Assembly: GCA_037974335.1 (NCBI GenBank)
Contig: CM075760.1
Span: 14,440,059-14,504,058, forward strand
Source: Prionace glauca
Lineage: Eukaryota; Chordata; Chondrichthyes; Carcharhiniformes; Carcharhinidae
Direction: 5' to 3'
Length of the DNA: 64,000 bases
Every line of letters begins with the position of its first letter. The stretch's first letter is position 1. Shown here piece by piece: positions 1 through 11,605 of this stretch. Under the pieces are notes generated by a model, which ran no database searches, was not told the origin of the DNA, and saw nothing but the letters and a program-made list of their open reading frames with translations. The translations under genes were made by a program, and so were the position numbers.

Positions 1-269
1 AGTCACCTCTGGGCTAAACTGGGAAATGATGGAAAGTTTTCTTTTCTGCAGGGCATTAGAGAATCTGATATATTTCAAGTCATGGCCGCAATCACGGAAA
101 TGACCTTTACATTCAAAATTGTAATTGCATTTTGAAGTCTGTTGTAGTTGGGCTTGAATATTTATCTTGAGAAATTGGCCTACCCTCACAGAGATATTAC
201 CACTCTGCCACTGTCACCCTTTCAACATTGATAAAGTACTTTCAGCAGAGAAGAAGGCCATTTTGAAGC

Positions 270-1850
270 GTCATGTGTGTGTTGGCCCTCGAAAGGAACA
301 ATTCGTCCAATAACACTCTGGACCCCACAGTCTAGCATTTTGTTCATTTTCAGACAATTATCCAATCCCATTTTGAACCCATTAATTGGCGCTGCCTGCA
401 CCACACTCTCAAACAGCACATTCCTGATCTGGATCACTCACTGTCTGAAAATGTTTTTCCTGATGTCTCCATGTTTCTTCCACCAATTTACTTCAACCCG
501 CTCCCTCTGTGTCAAGATCCTTCTGCCACTGAACAGTTCCTCTCTATCTACAGATGTATGGGATTGGGGGTGATCTAGGTAATTGGATCAGGAATTGGCT
601 AGCAGATAGGAGACAGAGAGTGGTGGTTGATGGGAAATATTCGTCATGGAGTTCGGTTACAAGTGGTGTGCCTCAGGGATCTGTTTTGGGGCCACTGCTG
701 TTTGTAATTTTTATTAATGATCTGGATGAGGGTATAGTTGGGTGGATTAGTAAGTTTGCTGATGACACCAAAGTCGGAGGTGTGGTAGATTGTGAGGAAG
801 GGTGTCATAGTTTGCAGGATGACTTAGATAGGTTGCAGAGCTGGGCTGAGAGGTGGCGGATGGAGTTTAATGTGGAGAAGTGTGAGGTAATTCATTTCGG
901 TAGGAATAACAGATGTGTTGAGTATAGGGCTAACGGGAGGACTTTGAATAGTGTGGAGGAGCAGAGGGATCTAGGTGTATGTGTACATAGATCCCTGAAA
1001 GTTGGGAATCAAGTGGATAAGGTTGTTAAGAAGGCATACGGAGTTTTGGCGTTTATTGGTAGGGGGATTGAATTTAGGAGTCGCAGCGTCATGATGCAAC
1101 TGTACACATCTCTGGTGCGGCCGCACTTGGAGTTTTGTGTGCAGTTCTGGTCCCCACATTACAGGAAGGATGTGGAGGCTTTGGAGAGGGTGCAGAGGAG
1201 GTTGACCAGGATGTTGCCTGGTATGGAGGGGAGATCCTATGAGGAGAGATTGAGAGATTTGGGGTTGTTTTCGCTGGAAAGAAGGCGGCTAAGAGGGGAT
1301 CTCATTGAAACATATAAGATGATTAGAGGTTTAGACAGGGTAGATAGTGATAGCCTTTTTCCTAGGATGGAGAAAGCTAGCACGAGGGGGCACGATTTTA
1401 AATTAAGGGGGGGTAGTTATAGGACAGATGTCAGGGGTAGGTTCTTTACCCAGAGGGTGGTGAGGGACTGGAATGCCCTGCCAGCTGCAGTTGTAAATGC
1501 ACCTAGTTTGGGGGCGTTTAAAAGATCTGTGGATAGGTTTATGGATGAAAAGGGATTGGTTTAGGCTAGTGGGTCATTGTTTTGTAACTGGTCGGCGCAA
1601 CATCGTGGGCCGAAGGGCCTGTTCTGCGCTGTAATGTTCTATGTTCTATGTTCTATGTCCTCTGTCAAGACCCCTCAGGATTTTGAATGCCTCGTTAAAG
1701 TCACATCAGCAACTTCCTGTCAAGGAAATTAGTCCGAACTTCTCCAAAATATTTCCGTCACTGAAGTTTCTGATCTCTGGACTTATTCTCGTGTTTTCCT
1801 TTCCATCCAGCCTGTTGACTTTACATTCTGCCTGAGTTCGGTGCCGAAAA
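270..1850 (-). mobile_element. Old CR1-like LINE 3' region, split by a younger CR1
   Basis: Read on the minus strand, 270-540 gives a degraded RT-tail reading (RNVLFESVVQAAPINGFK at 222-437). 1661-1850 continues the same antisense LINE pattern ('gacccctcaggattttgaat', 'attctcgtgttttcctttcc'). The two halves are separated by the plus-strand CR1 at 553-1660, so this is an older copy with a younger one nested in it. The family name is an inference from layout; the exact boundaries are uncertain. Confidence 0.5.
553..1660 (+). mobile_element. CR1 LINE, 5'-truncated, RT C-terminal half open
   Basis: A 336-codon open frame (554-1564) covers the C-terminal half of a CR1 reverse transcriptase: SGVPQGSVLGPLLFVIFIND, then the catalytic box FADDTKVGG, then the CR1 tail with LERVQRRLTRMLPGM and FFTQRVVRDWNALP. 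The N-terminal endonuclease, ORF1 and the first RT motifs are absent, as is usual for 5'-truncated CR1. The 3' UTR ends 'gggccgaagggcctgttctg...tgttctatgttctatg', a short-repeat tail typical of CR1 rather than a poly-A. The remaining frame has no stop, which suggests a fairly young insertion. It shares its 3' end with the fragment at 2238-2563 (family A here). Confidence 0.9.
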
Positions 1851-2660
1851 TTGGGCCGAATGTTTCGGTTGACGATTTTCAAAGTGTTTTCTACAAATTT
1901 AGCACAACTTCCTTGCTTCTGTATTCTTTTCCCCAATTGACAAAAACTATTCGCTTTTTTTTAGTATGCAGCTGTCTCAACCTGTCTTGCATCATGAATG
2001 ATTTGTACACATATTCACGCAAGCCACTCGGCGTCTATATTCACTTTCATCATTTCCATTTTTTTCTCCACATTCTGTTGAACAAAACTGATCATGTAAC
2101 TTTTCTCTGCAATAAATTAAATATGCAAATTAATCGCCCACAAATTGTACATTCGATGCAGTTAGCAGACGGTAATCACATTCAGAATTTTAGTGGGTAA
2201 ACATTGCTGCCCTCTGCAATTCGTTTGTCAGACATTTTAGAACATAAAACATAGAACATTACAGCGCAGAACAGGCCCTTCGGCCCACGATGTTGCGCCG
2301 ACCAGTTACAAAAACAATGACCCACTAACCTAAACCAATCCCTTTTCGTCCATAAACCTATCCACGTATCTCTTAAATGCCCCCAAACTAGGCGCATTTA
2401 CAACTGCAGCAAGGCAGGGCATTCCAATCCCTCACCACCCGCTGGGTAAAGAACCTACCCCTGACATCCGTCCTATAACTACCTCCCCTTAATTTAAAGC
2501 CATGCCCCCTCGTGCTAGATTTCTCCATCAGAGGAAAAAGGCTATTACTATCCACACTATCTGAACGGTTTAGTCTTAAAAAAGGCACAAAGAATCAGAG
2601 ATTTACAGGGACACACACACAGATGTTGGAGGCTACAGAGAGGCATACACATATAGAAGC
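1851..2660 (+). repeat. Segment duplicated at 19590-19830 (occupied copy)
   Basis: Positions 2140-2240 ('caaattgtacattcgatgca', 'ctctgcaattcgtttgtcag') and 2564-2660 ('cggtttagtcttaaaaaagg') match 19594-19740 and the sequence beyond it. Between them this copy carries the minus-strand CR1 at 2238-2563, which the other copy lacks. 1851-2139 shows no gene. Confidence 0.8.
2238..2563 (-). mobile_element. CR1 3' fragment, family A
   Basis: Antisense to the window: 'agaacataaaacatagaaca' followed by 'cttcggcccacgatgttgcg' and an RT tail reading that includes RGHGFKLRGGSYRTDVRGRF (minus frame within 2388-2588). The 3' UTR is nearly the same as that of the copy at 553-1660, so the two belong to one family. 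Both edges are set by comparison with the unoccupied duplicate near 19680-19690. Confidence 0.85.
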
Positions 2661-2692
2661 AGATACACCAAGAACCCGCCTATCTGTGAGAA

Positions 2693-2829
2693 GAAACTGG
2701 AGTAACCCCACACAGACACGAGGAGAATGTGCAAACTCCACACAGACATTGACCAGAGCTGGGCATCAAACTCTAGGACTCTAGAAGCTGTGAAACAGCC
2801 GTACTAAACATTGTGCTACCGTGCCGCTC
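2693..2829 (-). mobile_element. Degraded tRNA-derived SINE
   Basis: Antisense copy of the elasmobranch-type SINE: 'gagaatgtgcaaactccaca' and the head 'attgtgctaccgtgccgctc' are recognisable. Heavily diverged. Confidence 0.65.
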
Positions 2830-2832
2830 GTT

Positions 2833-3062
2833 TCCATATCTAAACATTCAATGTCCCCAGTCATAAAGTTGCAAAATGTGGTCATAGTCCCTCCTCATCT
2901 CAGTTTTAAACCTACCGACCCTCAAACTATCCACATGACCTCTTGTCTTAAATTGCCCCATAAAAAAATAAATTTTGGGTCTATCTTTATTTATCAATCC
3001 ATGTAGAATTGTATATACCTCGATCAGATTCCCCCCTCACTGCTAAACTTCATCAGCTTATG
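2833..3062 (-). mobile_element. Old CR1-like LINE remnant
   Basis: Antisense LINE pattern: 'ccctcaaactatccacatga', 'tttgggtctatctttattta', 'tatatacctcgatcagattc'. No open frame is left. 3063-3256 shows nothing further. Confidence 0.45.
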
Positions 3063-3256
3063 AGACCATTTCACCTCACTATCAATTTCATGGCCCAGCT
3101 CAATCCGTGTTGTCATTGGCTGAACGAGGCAATCACGTTCCATCCAAACGGACATTTTGAAAATGGAAAGTGTCAGAAGCGAAAAAAAGATCTAAATGAA
3201 AATAAGAAGCAAAGGGATTTGTGTTAAGTCAGTTTGGAAACTACTGTTCACTGGTT

Positions 3257-3327
3257 TCCCTGGTAGTCCAGTGGTTTGTGTTCAGCACTTCCCCACTGAT
3301 CTGTAGTTTCAATTTCCACCGAGGAAA
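3257..3327 (+). pseudogene. tRNA-Glu-like relic
   Basis: Begins 'tccctggtagtccagtggtt', matching the acceptor and D arm of the tRNA-Glu copies elsewhere in the window, but the anticodon and T arms are decayed. Not expected to be functional. Confidence 0.45.
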
Positions 3328-4279
3328 ATAAGATTATTTGATCTCAGCAAACTATTAATAATGATCTGATTGACTCTCCGATCGAAAGCAGGTCTATTAG
3401 AATCAGCCGAGTGATATTTGCAAGATTCCATCAGAGCTGGAAATTTCACATGTAGAACAGTTCAAGAACAAACACAGAAAGAGGACAGTTAATAGACTGC
3501 AAAGTACTAACGATTGAGATGTTGCAATGTAAAATCTGTGTGCTAATGAGTCAGATTTCACCGTTTACATTCACATTGAATAATGGAACTTTTCCCTCAC
3601 TCTGCATTGAAAAGCGTTTGGAAATATTTCAGTTCAGTTTCGAACTGTCAGAAGCGAAAGTGATAATTATACTGGAGGGTTCAGGGAATGTTTTCATTGG
3701 CCGAACACATCATAGTTGAATCAGAAGCTGCCATTTTGCGGGAGAAATCTGTTTGTGATGAAAGTGGTCTGGTGTAAAAATTAAATTAACAAAAGCAGCG
3801 TGGATGAAGTAAATTCTAAAACACGCTGTAAGCTGCTGGTCTGGTGGTTAGAGTTTGACTCTTTCCCTGCTGTTCGGATTACTGATCTGAAATTGAAAAT
3901 TTATTGCTCCCATCCAAACTCAGAAAACACATGTGAGTTGTTACCTGGATGAACATATAAAATATAATCGCGCCTCGTGTCCTGAAGTGCAGACTCTGAG
4001 CAAATCCAACAGGAGGTTCTCTTGTCATTTCTGACAGAAATTGGGAAGAGACGAGCTGAAGGACAGTTTAAATGATGCCGGCCCTTCACTGCATGTTACT
4101 GTGTGCAGCTCCTTGGGTTTCTGAGGTTAGATGATTTCTGTTTGTTCCTCAGTTCAGACTTACCTGAATCAGTGAAGGAGCAGGCTCAATCCTCCTGATG
4201 GTCTTTCCAAGTTCCATTGCTTTTAATGAATTTCAGTAACATTATCATCAAATAACATTATTGTGACATGTCTCCACGT
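3328..4279. other. No gene recognised; Leu-cassette 5' flank
   Basis: No coding or RNA gene was seen. A weak tRNA-like stretch near 3835-3900 ('ggtctggtggttagagtttg') is too decayed to call. About 4125-4279 is the flank duplicated with the tRNA-Leu relic at 16470-16610. Confidence 0.5.
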
Positions 4280-4361
4280 GGTAGCGTGGCAGAGCGGTCG
4301 AAGGCGCTGGATTAAGGCTCCAGTCTCTTCGGAGGCGTGGGTTCGAATCCCACCGCTGCCA
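4280..4361 (+). tRNA. tRNA-Leu-AAG: tRNA-Leu (AAG)
   Basis: 82-nt class II tRNA. The acceptor GGTAGCG pairs with CGCTGCC and the discriminator is A. The anticodon loop reads ATTAAGG within 'gctggattaaggctccag', giving AAG, the usual vertebrate leucine isoacceptor. The long variable arm 'tctcttcgga' and T loop 'gttcgaatccc' are present. One base differs from the usual D arm (gcagagcgg rather than gccgagcgg). It looks functional. Its flanks recur around the deleted copy at 16611. Confidence 0.93.
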
Positions 4362-4622
4362 AAATGGATTTGAGTTTTGGTCTCACAGCTCAGATTGAAT
4401 GCAGGGATGTGTACGGTGTCATTTTCGTCAAGAACAACGAACAGAAACATTACCAACTGAACAATTTGCCGGGGTAAAGCAGTGGGTGCAAGTGGCCCCT
4501 TTTGAGATCACACACACAGTGAATTTCTGACTGCCGAGTTAAACACTCTGATGAAGGAGCAGCGCTCCAAATCATTACTCTCTTCGATATTTGGGAGACG
4601 GAAGCTTCCAACCTACCAGCCG

Positions 4623-4695
4623 GCCGAAATAGCTCAGTCGGGAGAGCGTTAGACTGAAGATCTAAAGGTCCGTGTTTCAATCCCGGGTTTCGGCA
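4623..4695 (+). tRNA. tRNA-Phe-GAA: tRNA-Phe (GAA), T stem weakened
   Basis: 73 nt. The acceptor GCCGAAA pairs with TTTCGGC, discriminator A, and the anticodon GAA lies in 'agactgaagatct'. D arm 'tagctcagtcgggagagc' is normal. The T arm reads 'ccgtgtttcaatcccggg', with two unpaired positions and a loop of TTTCAAT instead of TTCGATC. It may be a decaying gene. Confidence 0.82.
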
Positions 4696-5085
4696 GGATC
4701 CCATTGCTGGTTTTCTGTGCTATCTGCTAATTACACCGTATTTTGTCTCGCACTGTCTTCAAACATCAATTCACACAAACTGCAACAGACCAAACACCCA
4801 TCGCAATTTCCACCCTGCCAGATGTTGTTATATTTCCACCTTGTTGGATTTCGCTTTTTAAAAAACTTCCTCTATTTCTAAACATTCCCAATGTTAATGA
4901 AAGGTGATGGAGGTGAAGGTTTATCTTTGTTTCCTGATGCACACATGCCATGTAATGTCCTGAGTTTTTCCAACCTCATCACATTTCAGTGCAGATGTCA
5001 GGTCCGCTTTTACATGGCAATGAAAATACATTTAGTTGACCTGCTGTTTCAACAAAAACAATGTATATTTGCATTACCTCTTTCG
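4696..5085. other. No feature seen
   Basis: Mixed-composition intergenic DNA with only chance open frames. Confidence 0.5.
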
Positions 5086-5384
5086 ATTCCTCCAGAAGGA
5101 GGCCATTGGACCCATCGAGTCCGCACCCACAACAATCCCACCCACGCCCTATTCCCCGCAAACCCACATACTCATCCTTCTAATCCCTCTGACACTAGGA
5201 CCAATTTAGCACGGCCAATCAAACTAAAACACGCATCTTTGAATCGGAAACTGGAACACCAGGAGGAAACCCACGGAGGCACGGGAAGAACGTGCAAACT
5301 CTGCATAGGCGGTGACTCGAGGACCTGAGTCCCTGGCGCTGTGAGACATCAGTGCTAATCACTGTGCTACCGCGCTGTCCTTTC
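5086..5384 (-). mobile_element. tRNA-derived SINE, near full length
   Basis: Antisense SINE. The tail 'agaaggaggccattggaccc' lies at the left, then 'gacactaggaccaatttagc', the core 'gaggaaacccacggaggcac', and the tRNA-related head 'aatcactgtgctaccgcgct' at the right. Confidence 0.85.
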
Positions 5385-5599
5385 TACTGCATTCAATGTC
5401 ACTGCAGTTCACTCCATTCAAAGTTTTAGTATCAATCTATGATACACCATCCTGTGGTGATTCTGCTGAATAACATTAAATTATCACCGATAATGGACCA
5501 TCCAACATTGGACACCATTGATTTGAAACTTTGCTGCTTTTCTAGGTGAACTCCAGCTCTCCATTCCTCCCGCAATGTCACCGCTCAAACTGAGTCTTT

Positions 5600-6190
5600 C
5601 TCCTTCCCACATTATTAAACTCACAGTTACTGGTTTCTGAGTGAAAACTGCCTCCACTTCACTGGGGGTGGGAGACTTTACCAGTTCATTCAAGTAAACG
5701 TTTTCTTGTCATTGAATCAGAGATTTGGGCACAGATCTGCGAGATTTTTGTGTCGGTAGAAGCAATACATTTTCCCCCATTAACAGCCTGACTTTAACCC
5801 GTATCAGTATTTTGAGTCATCAGCACTTTCTAGCCGATCGCTCTCTTATTTTCTTTTTGCTTCTTTACATGTGACTTTTCCAATTCAGGCGCAAGCAAGG
5901 GAATCTTCCCCACACTGATTCTGTCAGTTGTTGACCTGAAGGAACACAGGATTGTTGTACAGCAATAAATCTACATTCTCTGAGCGGGAATCGAACCCGA
6001 GCTGTGGTAGTGAAAACGCCAAATCCTAACTACTAGACCACCAGGGAAGTTGATACCAGGTCTTTAAAATGTTCATTTATCAATGACTCACCTGCTTTTT
6101 ATTGTATTTCAGACTTTTTATTCACCAAATACAAGTTTATCCTTCACATTTTATCCTTCATAAAGACCTTGTCTTTGTCAAACTGAGTAT
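5600..6190 (-). repeat. tRNA-Glu cassette duplicated at 37010-37560
   Basis: Shared blocks include 'ggtttctgagtgaaaactgc' (5631) against 'agtttctgagtgaaaaactg' (37013), 'tttcttgtcattgaatcaga' against 'tttcttgtcattgagcccga', and the tRNA-Glu relics at matching offsets. Both copies have diverged well. Confidence 0.75.
5976..6047 (-). tRNA. tRNA-Glu-TTC: tRNA-Glu (TTC), decayed
   Basis: 72 nt on the minus strand. It starts TCCCTGG and has the D arm 'gtctagtagttagg'. The anticodon loop reads TTTTCAC, giving TTC. The acceptor has one mismatch (TCCCTGG against TCAGAGA), and the anticodon stem TGGCG/TACCA has lost pairs. Probably a pseudogene or low-activity copy. Confidence 0.7.
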
Positions 6191-6387
6191 GTCATGTCTC
6201 TATTTAGATGCGAAAACACCACGCTGGTTAGTAATATGATGTGTACACTCTCTCAGTAATGACTGAACTGGGCCCAGTCTGTATTCATATTAGTACAGGT
6301 GCTGTATCGATATCTGGTGCATTCGGCTCTGTCTCTGTATTACTGCACAAAACCCGTCCCTCATTTATATTACAACAGATCATATTA

Positions 6388-6565
6388 GTTGGATTGGCCA
6401 TGCAAAATTGCCCGTTATTTTCCCGTTGAATATGTGGATTAGCCATGGTAAATGTGTGGGGCTAATGGGGATAGGGCAGTGCGGAGGACCTGGGTGGGAT
6501 GCAGACTCGGTGGGCCAAGATAACCTTTCTTCTGAACTGTAGGAATTCTATGGTTCTATGTCTAA
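6388..6565 (+). mobile_element. SINE 3' part
   Basis: 'ttggattggccatgcaaaat' through 'cgaggacctgggtgggatgc'-like text to 'aattctatggttctatg'. The tRNA-related head is missing. Confidence 0.7.
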
Positions 6566-7224
6566 GAAATATCATAGACATTTGCGTGCTTATTTATTTT
6601 AAATAATCTACTTTCTAATAACCCATTTTGGAGAAATGATCTCTTTTAGCAATTCCCCTTCAGTTTTCCCAGTGATAACTTTCATCCCATCTCTGCCTTC
6701 CATGAGTGCATGGAAACAACAAACAGTTCATGTGTTTCAACTGAAGAACATTTAATATGTAAGTATTTATTGACAACCATTCTGTTGTGTGTTCTTGCAT
6801 ACAAAATGATTTCAGCCTCACTATTTTGTTCCCGCTGTTGACTTATCTGTCTTTAGAGATCTGTTGGAAAACGGATAGGCTGACAATGTGTGACAGCAAT
6901 ACTCACAACGGTTTCAACTCTCTTCAGTTCAGCAACACACTGTTCATCAATGTTCTTTTTTTTGCCAAGGTGCATGAACCAAAATGTTTGCCTTCATTCG
7001 GATTTTTTAACATGCATAAAAAGGACAATAACCATGTAATTTACAAGAAAAGATGAAGTCATCTTGTTTGTTCAGAGACTGTGATTCATGTCCCTCAGCA
7101 CACAGTTTAATTGTTCCAATGGGGACATTAGAAGATTTATAAATAGGAATTTTCACTGTCTGTGCAATATTGTTTAACTGGGAGTGATCTCTAGTACAGT
7201 CAGCGATCATTGAATTTCAGAGCC
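6566..7224. other. GPCR upstream region, no other gene
   Basis: No recognisable repeat or gene; probably the 5' flank and possible upstream exons of the receptor gene that follows. Confidence 0.4.
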
Positions 7225-8785
7225 ATGTTCTGGATTATACCACTTGAGCTTCGTATTCTTTGGGTATTTTCCGATATCCAAAGGATTTACTACCCTGTCC
7301 TTGCCGTAGTTGGTGTCACTGGTAAGTCATATTTCTCTGTGTTCATTGTCCTTGTCTATGTTACCCAGTTTTTGATATTATTCTGCGTAACCGTCATGGT
7401 TTGTAGCTGTGAATGCACTGGAAACATTTCTCGTTGCCACACAGCTATCCTCACACTACGTGACATTCACTTTCAGTCTTTCCACTTTACGGTTGTCGTT
7501 GTGTAACATGATTTCCAGTATTATGTCTCACAGCCAATTCCAAATCAGCTGATTTAACATCTTCAACTGCACAGCCTTCAGCACAATCAAAGCAGAGTCA
7601 TCCAGACCAGGAAAATTTGCTCCAAACCTACTGGCACCATTGTGTCCCCCACATACAAATCTGAAGAAGGCAACAAATTGGAGATGTTATCAACTGGTGA
7701 ATGTGGCTTCTTGCTACATCATTGCGGGGCTTTTCTGCTGTGAACTTTGTCTCGAGCAGAATAGGTGAATTCAGTCTGTTCCGGGGTGGATTTAATAAAA
7801 ATGTTTCAGCTGTTCCCAAGGATCCTGAGAGATTGTTTCTCTTGTGCTCAGTCTAAAACACGAATAAATTGTGTTTCTCTTCCTTACAGTGAATGTATTG
7901 ACGATTCTTATCCTGTCACGAGGGAAGTGTGGTCTTTCCAGAAGTATGATACGTTACCTCATTTCCATGTCAGCAGCGGATCTACTGGTCATTATCACCG
8001 ATCTCATATTGAGGCAAATTCCCATTAAGTTTGAATTTGTAATCATTTACCACATTAAAATATGTAATATCCATGCTGTGCTGCTTTATGCAGTCACTGA
8101 TTGCTCTGTCTGGTTCACTGTCACATTCACCTTTGATCGATTTGTGGCTATTACTTGTCAGAAGCTGAAAATAAAATACTGCACTGAGAAAACGGCAACA
8201 GTGGTTCTCGGAACTGTGAGTGTGCTATTCAGTGTAAAGAACATTTTCTGGTATTTCATGTATGGTGATAGATATGCGATTCAGAATATTCCCCATTTTT
8301 GTGATGTTGGCGTTGTTGCCCTCTCTTCTGAAGCATGGGGAGTGGTTGAAAATCTGCATTATATTTTAACACCGTTCATTCCTTTTTTGTTGATTCTGTT
8401 GCTGAATATTTTCACCATTAAACACATTCTAGGGTCTACCAAATTCCGCAGGAGACTTCAGAGTCACAAGTGTATGGATAGTTCAAAGGACCCAGAGACA
8501 GTGAAGAGAAGAAAATCCATTATCTTACTATTTGCTCTATCATTAAATTTTATCCTACTATGGTCAGTGTTACTTATCCACTCCTTTTGTCAACGATTAT
8601 ATAATTTAAACTTAATTCATTTTTATATTCCTGCATTTGTGCGGGAATTGGGATTTATGCTCCAACTCCTGAGTTGCTGCACCAATACATACATTTACGC
8701 AGTGACCCAGACACAATTCAGAGAGGATCTAAAGAATGTGATCAGATCTCCATTTACTGCAATTGTGAAATTACTTACAGAATAA
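7225..8785 (+). CDS. GPR139-like class A GPCR, two exons
   Basis: Exon 1 runs 7225-7321, from ATG in 'agccatgttctgg' to donor G|GTAAGT. Exon 2 runs 7890-8785, after acceptor 'cttccttacag'. The split codon joins in phase as G|TG, giving a 330-residue receptor. The join reads LAVVGVTVNVLTILILSRGK, the TM1 signature with Asn1.50. Also visible are the TM2 Asp (SAADLL), Cys of TM3 (KICNIH) and ECL2 (HFCDVG), DRF in place of DRY (FTFDRFVAI), Pro of TM5 (TPFIPF), TM6 lacking the CWxP box (NFILLWS) and NTYIY in place of NPxxY in TM7. The body closely fits the 'probable GPR139' family that is expanded in sharks, plasma-membrane receptors for small ligands coupled to G proteins. The ligand of this copy cannot be told. 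Short N terminus, no signal peptide. The frame is open throughout. Confidence 0.85.
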
Positions 8786-10550
8786 ACATATTTTTCGTTA
8801 GAACAGGGTGATTATCTCGTGTTCTGAACAAAACAATATCTCAGTGAATCATACACAGTGTAGACATATTTTGTGTCACCATTTCTGATTAAAACGTGTA
8901 TTGAAATTGTAAAAACAAATTAAAAAAATGAATTGAGCCCAGAAAAAATCCGGATTCAAATCAGCTAATACTAATGAACCAGCCTGGACATCATGTTGAC
9001 CTCCAGTTTTGTACCATTCTGTTAACTTGAGCGAATGTTTGCATTTCACTTCAGCTGCAACACAACTCCCTCACTGAAATGAATCTCAAAACTCAACCCC
9101 CGTGAACTCTCTTCACAATTCCACCCCACCTCACCACATCCCCACCCTCCCACTCAGCTCGACCCTCAGCCCAAACAGTCCCGCGCCCTTTGCACAGTGT
9201 TCATTATTGGATTTAGCAATGGTGAATTGAACAGATTGGACTAGAGATTCATGGATGAATGGATTATTCGGCAAAGGCGGTTGAAAATCTTCCCCAACAG
9301 GTGTAGACAAAGGTCATGGGTAGAGGAGGGCACTCATAATGTTGAAATGCAGCGTGAGCTCGTTGGGTCAAAGGGCCTGTTTCCCATGCTGTGTTTTTCT
9401 TTGTTCTTTGGTCAAAATGTTAGCGCTAAACTTCCAAGGATTTAGGGTCGGTGCTAGACGGCAACTTGAGACAGAATGTTGGAGTGGCAGTGATTGCATT
9501 TAGTAAAACTCAATGGCAGTATTTGACAATGCACTTGGTACAATTCAATTAAAAAACCTCAGCTGAATGCGCATTTAATTCCACTACCCTCGCGGATTTT
9601 GCAGCATGTGTGAGAGATCAAAGTTCGTTTGTGCCCCAAATGCACTGGAGTGTTGAAGTGAAATAAGCAAATACATATATTAAACATGCATAGAACAGAA
9701 TATAAGCAAGGTTGGTCTTTGTTTGTGAAGGGTCTGAAAAGAAATAATTGTTAAAAAAATTCAGAGATAAATAGATTTATCTTCAGTTATGAATAAATTT
9801 TTTGAATGAATTCTGAACAAGTATTTAAAATGATAAAATAGAACGTAATGGAATGATTAGCCGAAAACAGACATCTTTATTAGCATGAATAACAAAGTAA
9901 GTATTCTATTCATAACCATTCCACGCCGTAAGTTACTGGAAAATATGTAAACGTTCAGTGAGGTCTCAGAACTGGTGGAGTCACCAACTCCCACCCACTT
10001 TGACACGGTGCTACTCCATTCTGGAACAGGATTGATGATAAACTGTCAGCTAAACAGAACATTATACTCATCATGTAATCAATTTCTGGAGGTGAATGTA
10101 TCTGAAAGCAAAGGAAAGGAATATCATTTACTGCAGGGGATAGAATGACTGTGTGACTATATCTGTAGTGACAGTGACCTGGGATGAAGCAATGGAGACA
10201 GTAATGATGATCAATGAGATACAAATCTCAGATATCACAGCAGAACTGTGAAAAACTCATGTTGTTCAGCAGATTTCCCACAAGAAGCGAGAGAAGAGGC
10301 AGAGGCTGCGAATGATCTTTGAATATGGTGAGCTGCAGTGAAATGTAGTGGAATAGAATGTATTATTATTCATTTTGACAGGAGGAAGCAGCAAGGGGAA
10401 TGAAATTATAAATTGCCGGGATTGGGCCAATGGGTTTATTTTGTTTCTCCAGGTAGTTCAAACTGACACAATGATCGCTCCTGTTTTCCATCGGGAAGGA
10501 ATTTCAGACCCTGCTAAATCTTGTGCTGGTCGGCAGCAACAAAACCTACA
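8786..10550. other. No gene; weak LINE tail near 9330-9412
   Basis: AT-rich intergenic DNA. 9330-9412 ('gttgggtcaaagggcctgtt' to 'tttctttgttctttgg') looks like a decayed CR1-type 3' end. 10260-10480 resembles 21440-21680 (shared 'aggaggaa-cagcaaggg-aat' pattern), another tRNA-cassette flank. Confidence 0.5.
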
Positions 10551-10622
10551 TTCCCTGACCGGGAATCGAACTCGGGCCGCGGTGGTGAGAGCGCTGAATC
10601 CTAACCACTAGACCACCAGGGA
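10551..10622 (-). tRNA. tRNA-Glu-CTC: tRNA-Glu (CTC)
   Basis: 72 nt minus strand. The acceptor TCCCTGG/TCAGGGA pairs well, discriminator A, anticodon loop CTCTCAC gives CTC, T loop 'ttcgattc'. The anticodon stem CAGCG/CACCG has two mismatches, each explained by decay of a CpG. A T4 run follows 3' of the gene, a usable Pol III stop. Confidence 0.78.
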
Positions 10623-11605
10623 AGATACGAATAACAGCCTTAATCTGACCGGTACATTGCAGCGTTTTTCAAATTCTCCAGAACGGCTTGTCGAGGAAAA
10701 AAAATTGTTTTGATAGAACAGGAATGACTCCTTCAGCCGACAGCAAATTACTGCAGATGCTGAAACTTAAAAAACTTAAAATGCTGGAAAATCTCAACAG
10801 GCATGACGGCTTCTCTGGAGAGAGAATGTGAGGCAATGGAATTGAGTCTAAACTGCCCTCTGAAACGGCCCAACAACATAGTTAGTTCAGTGGGAAATAG
10901 GGATGGACAACAAATGCTGACATTGAAATCTATATTGTGTTAGCAGCATTTTATGAAATAATTAATAATTTTCATTTTGTTTCATTTCATGTCAGACAGG
11001 GTGACATATTCGGGGCTCTTATTATTTAAAACCTCAGCCCTTTAACCATTGAGACAGTTATGGTTCAGTCACAGAAAAGTGATCCACTGTGATCCAAAAG
11101 AAGGAATTTTAGTTGCTGCAAATCCCACCTCAAAACGGAAAATGCTGGAAGATTCATCAGTTTCAACAGTTTCTGTGGAGGGAAAGAGAGGGAATGATAC
11201 AGGTTGCTGACCTTTGACCCTAACTGGAAGAAATTGATGCTTTAATGGTTTACAAACAAGTACAGAATCAAGGAAAATAGAGAGAGAGAGAGGAGGAAAA
11301 AACAAATAGTCTTTTTATCGGATGGAAGGCTGAAGTGATTGAATTACAATGGAGATGATTGTTTTTTCCACTGACACAATCTCGCAGATCTGGGTTTAAA
11401 TCTCCTAATAAATGAGAACAAAATCTCTCGCTGAGTTCAGCGCTAAAATCACCGCTTTCCAGTGATCTGGAGGCAGTTTTCATTCACAACTGTGAGATGA
11501 ACAAGGCAGAAAGGAGAGAGGGACTGAGTTTGAGCCGTGACATTTCAGGGGGATGGGAGATCTGGAATTCACCCAGGAATGAGGTAAAGTCTAAAAAAAC
11601 ATTAA
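10623..11605. other. No feature seen
   Basis: Intergenic; no repeat or gene recognised by eye. Confidence 0.45.

Noticed and set aside
3835-3905. Possible tRNA ('ggtctggtggttagagtttg')
   Set aside because: No anticodon stem or T arm could be folded.
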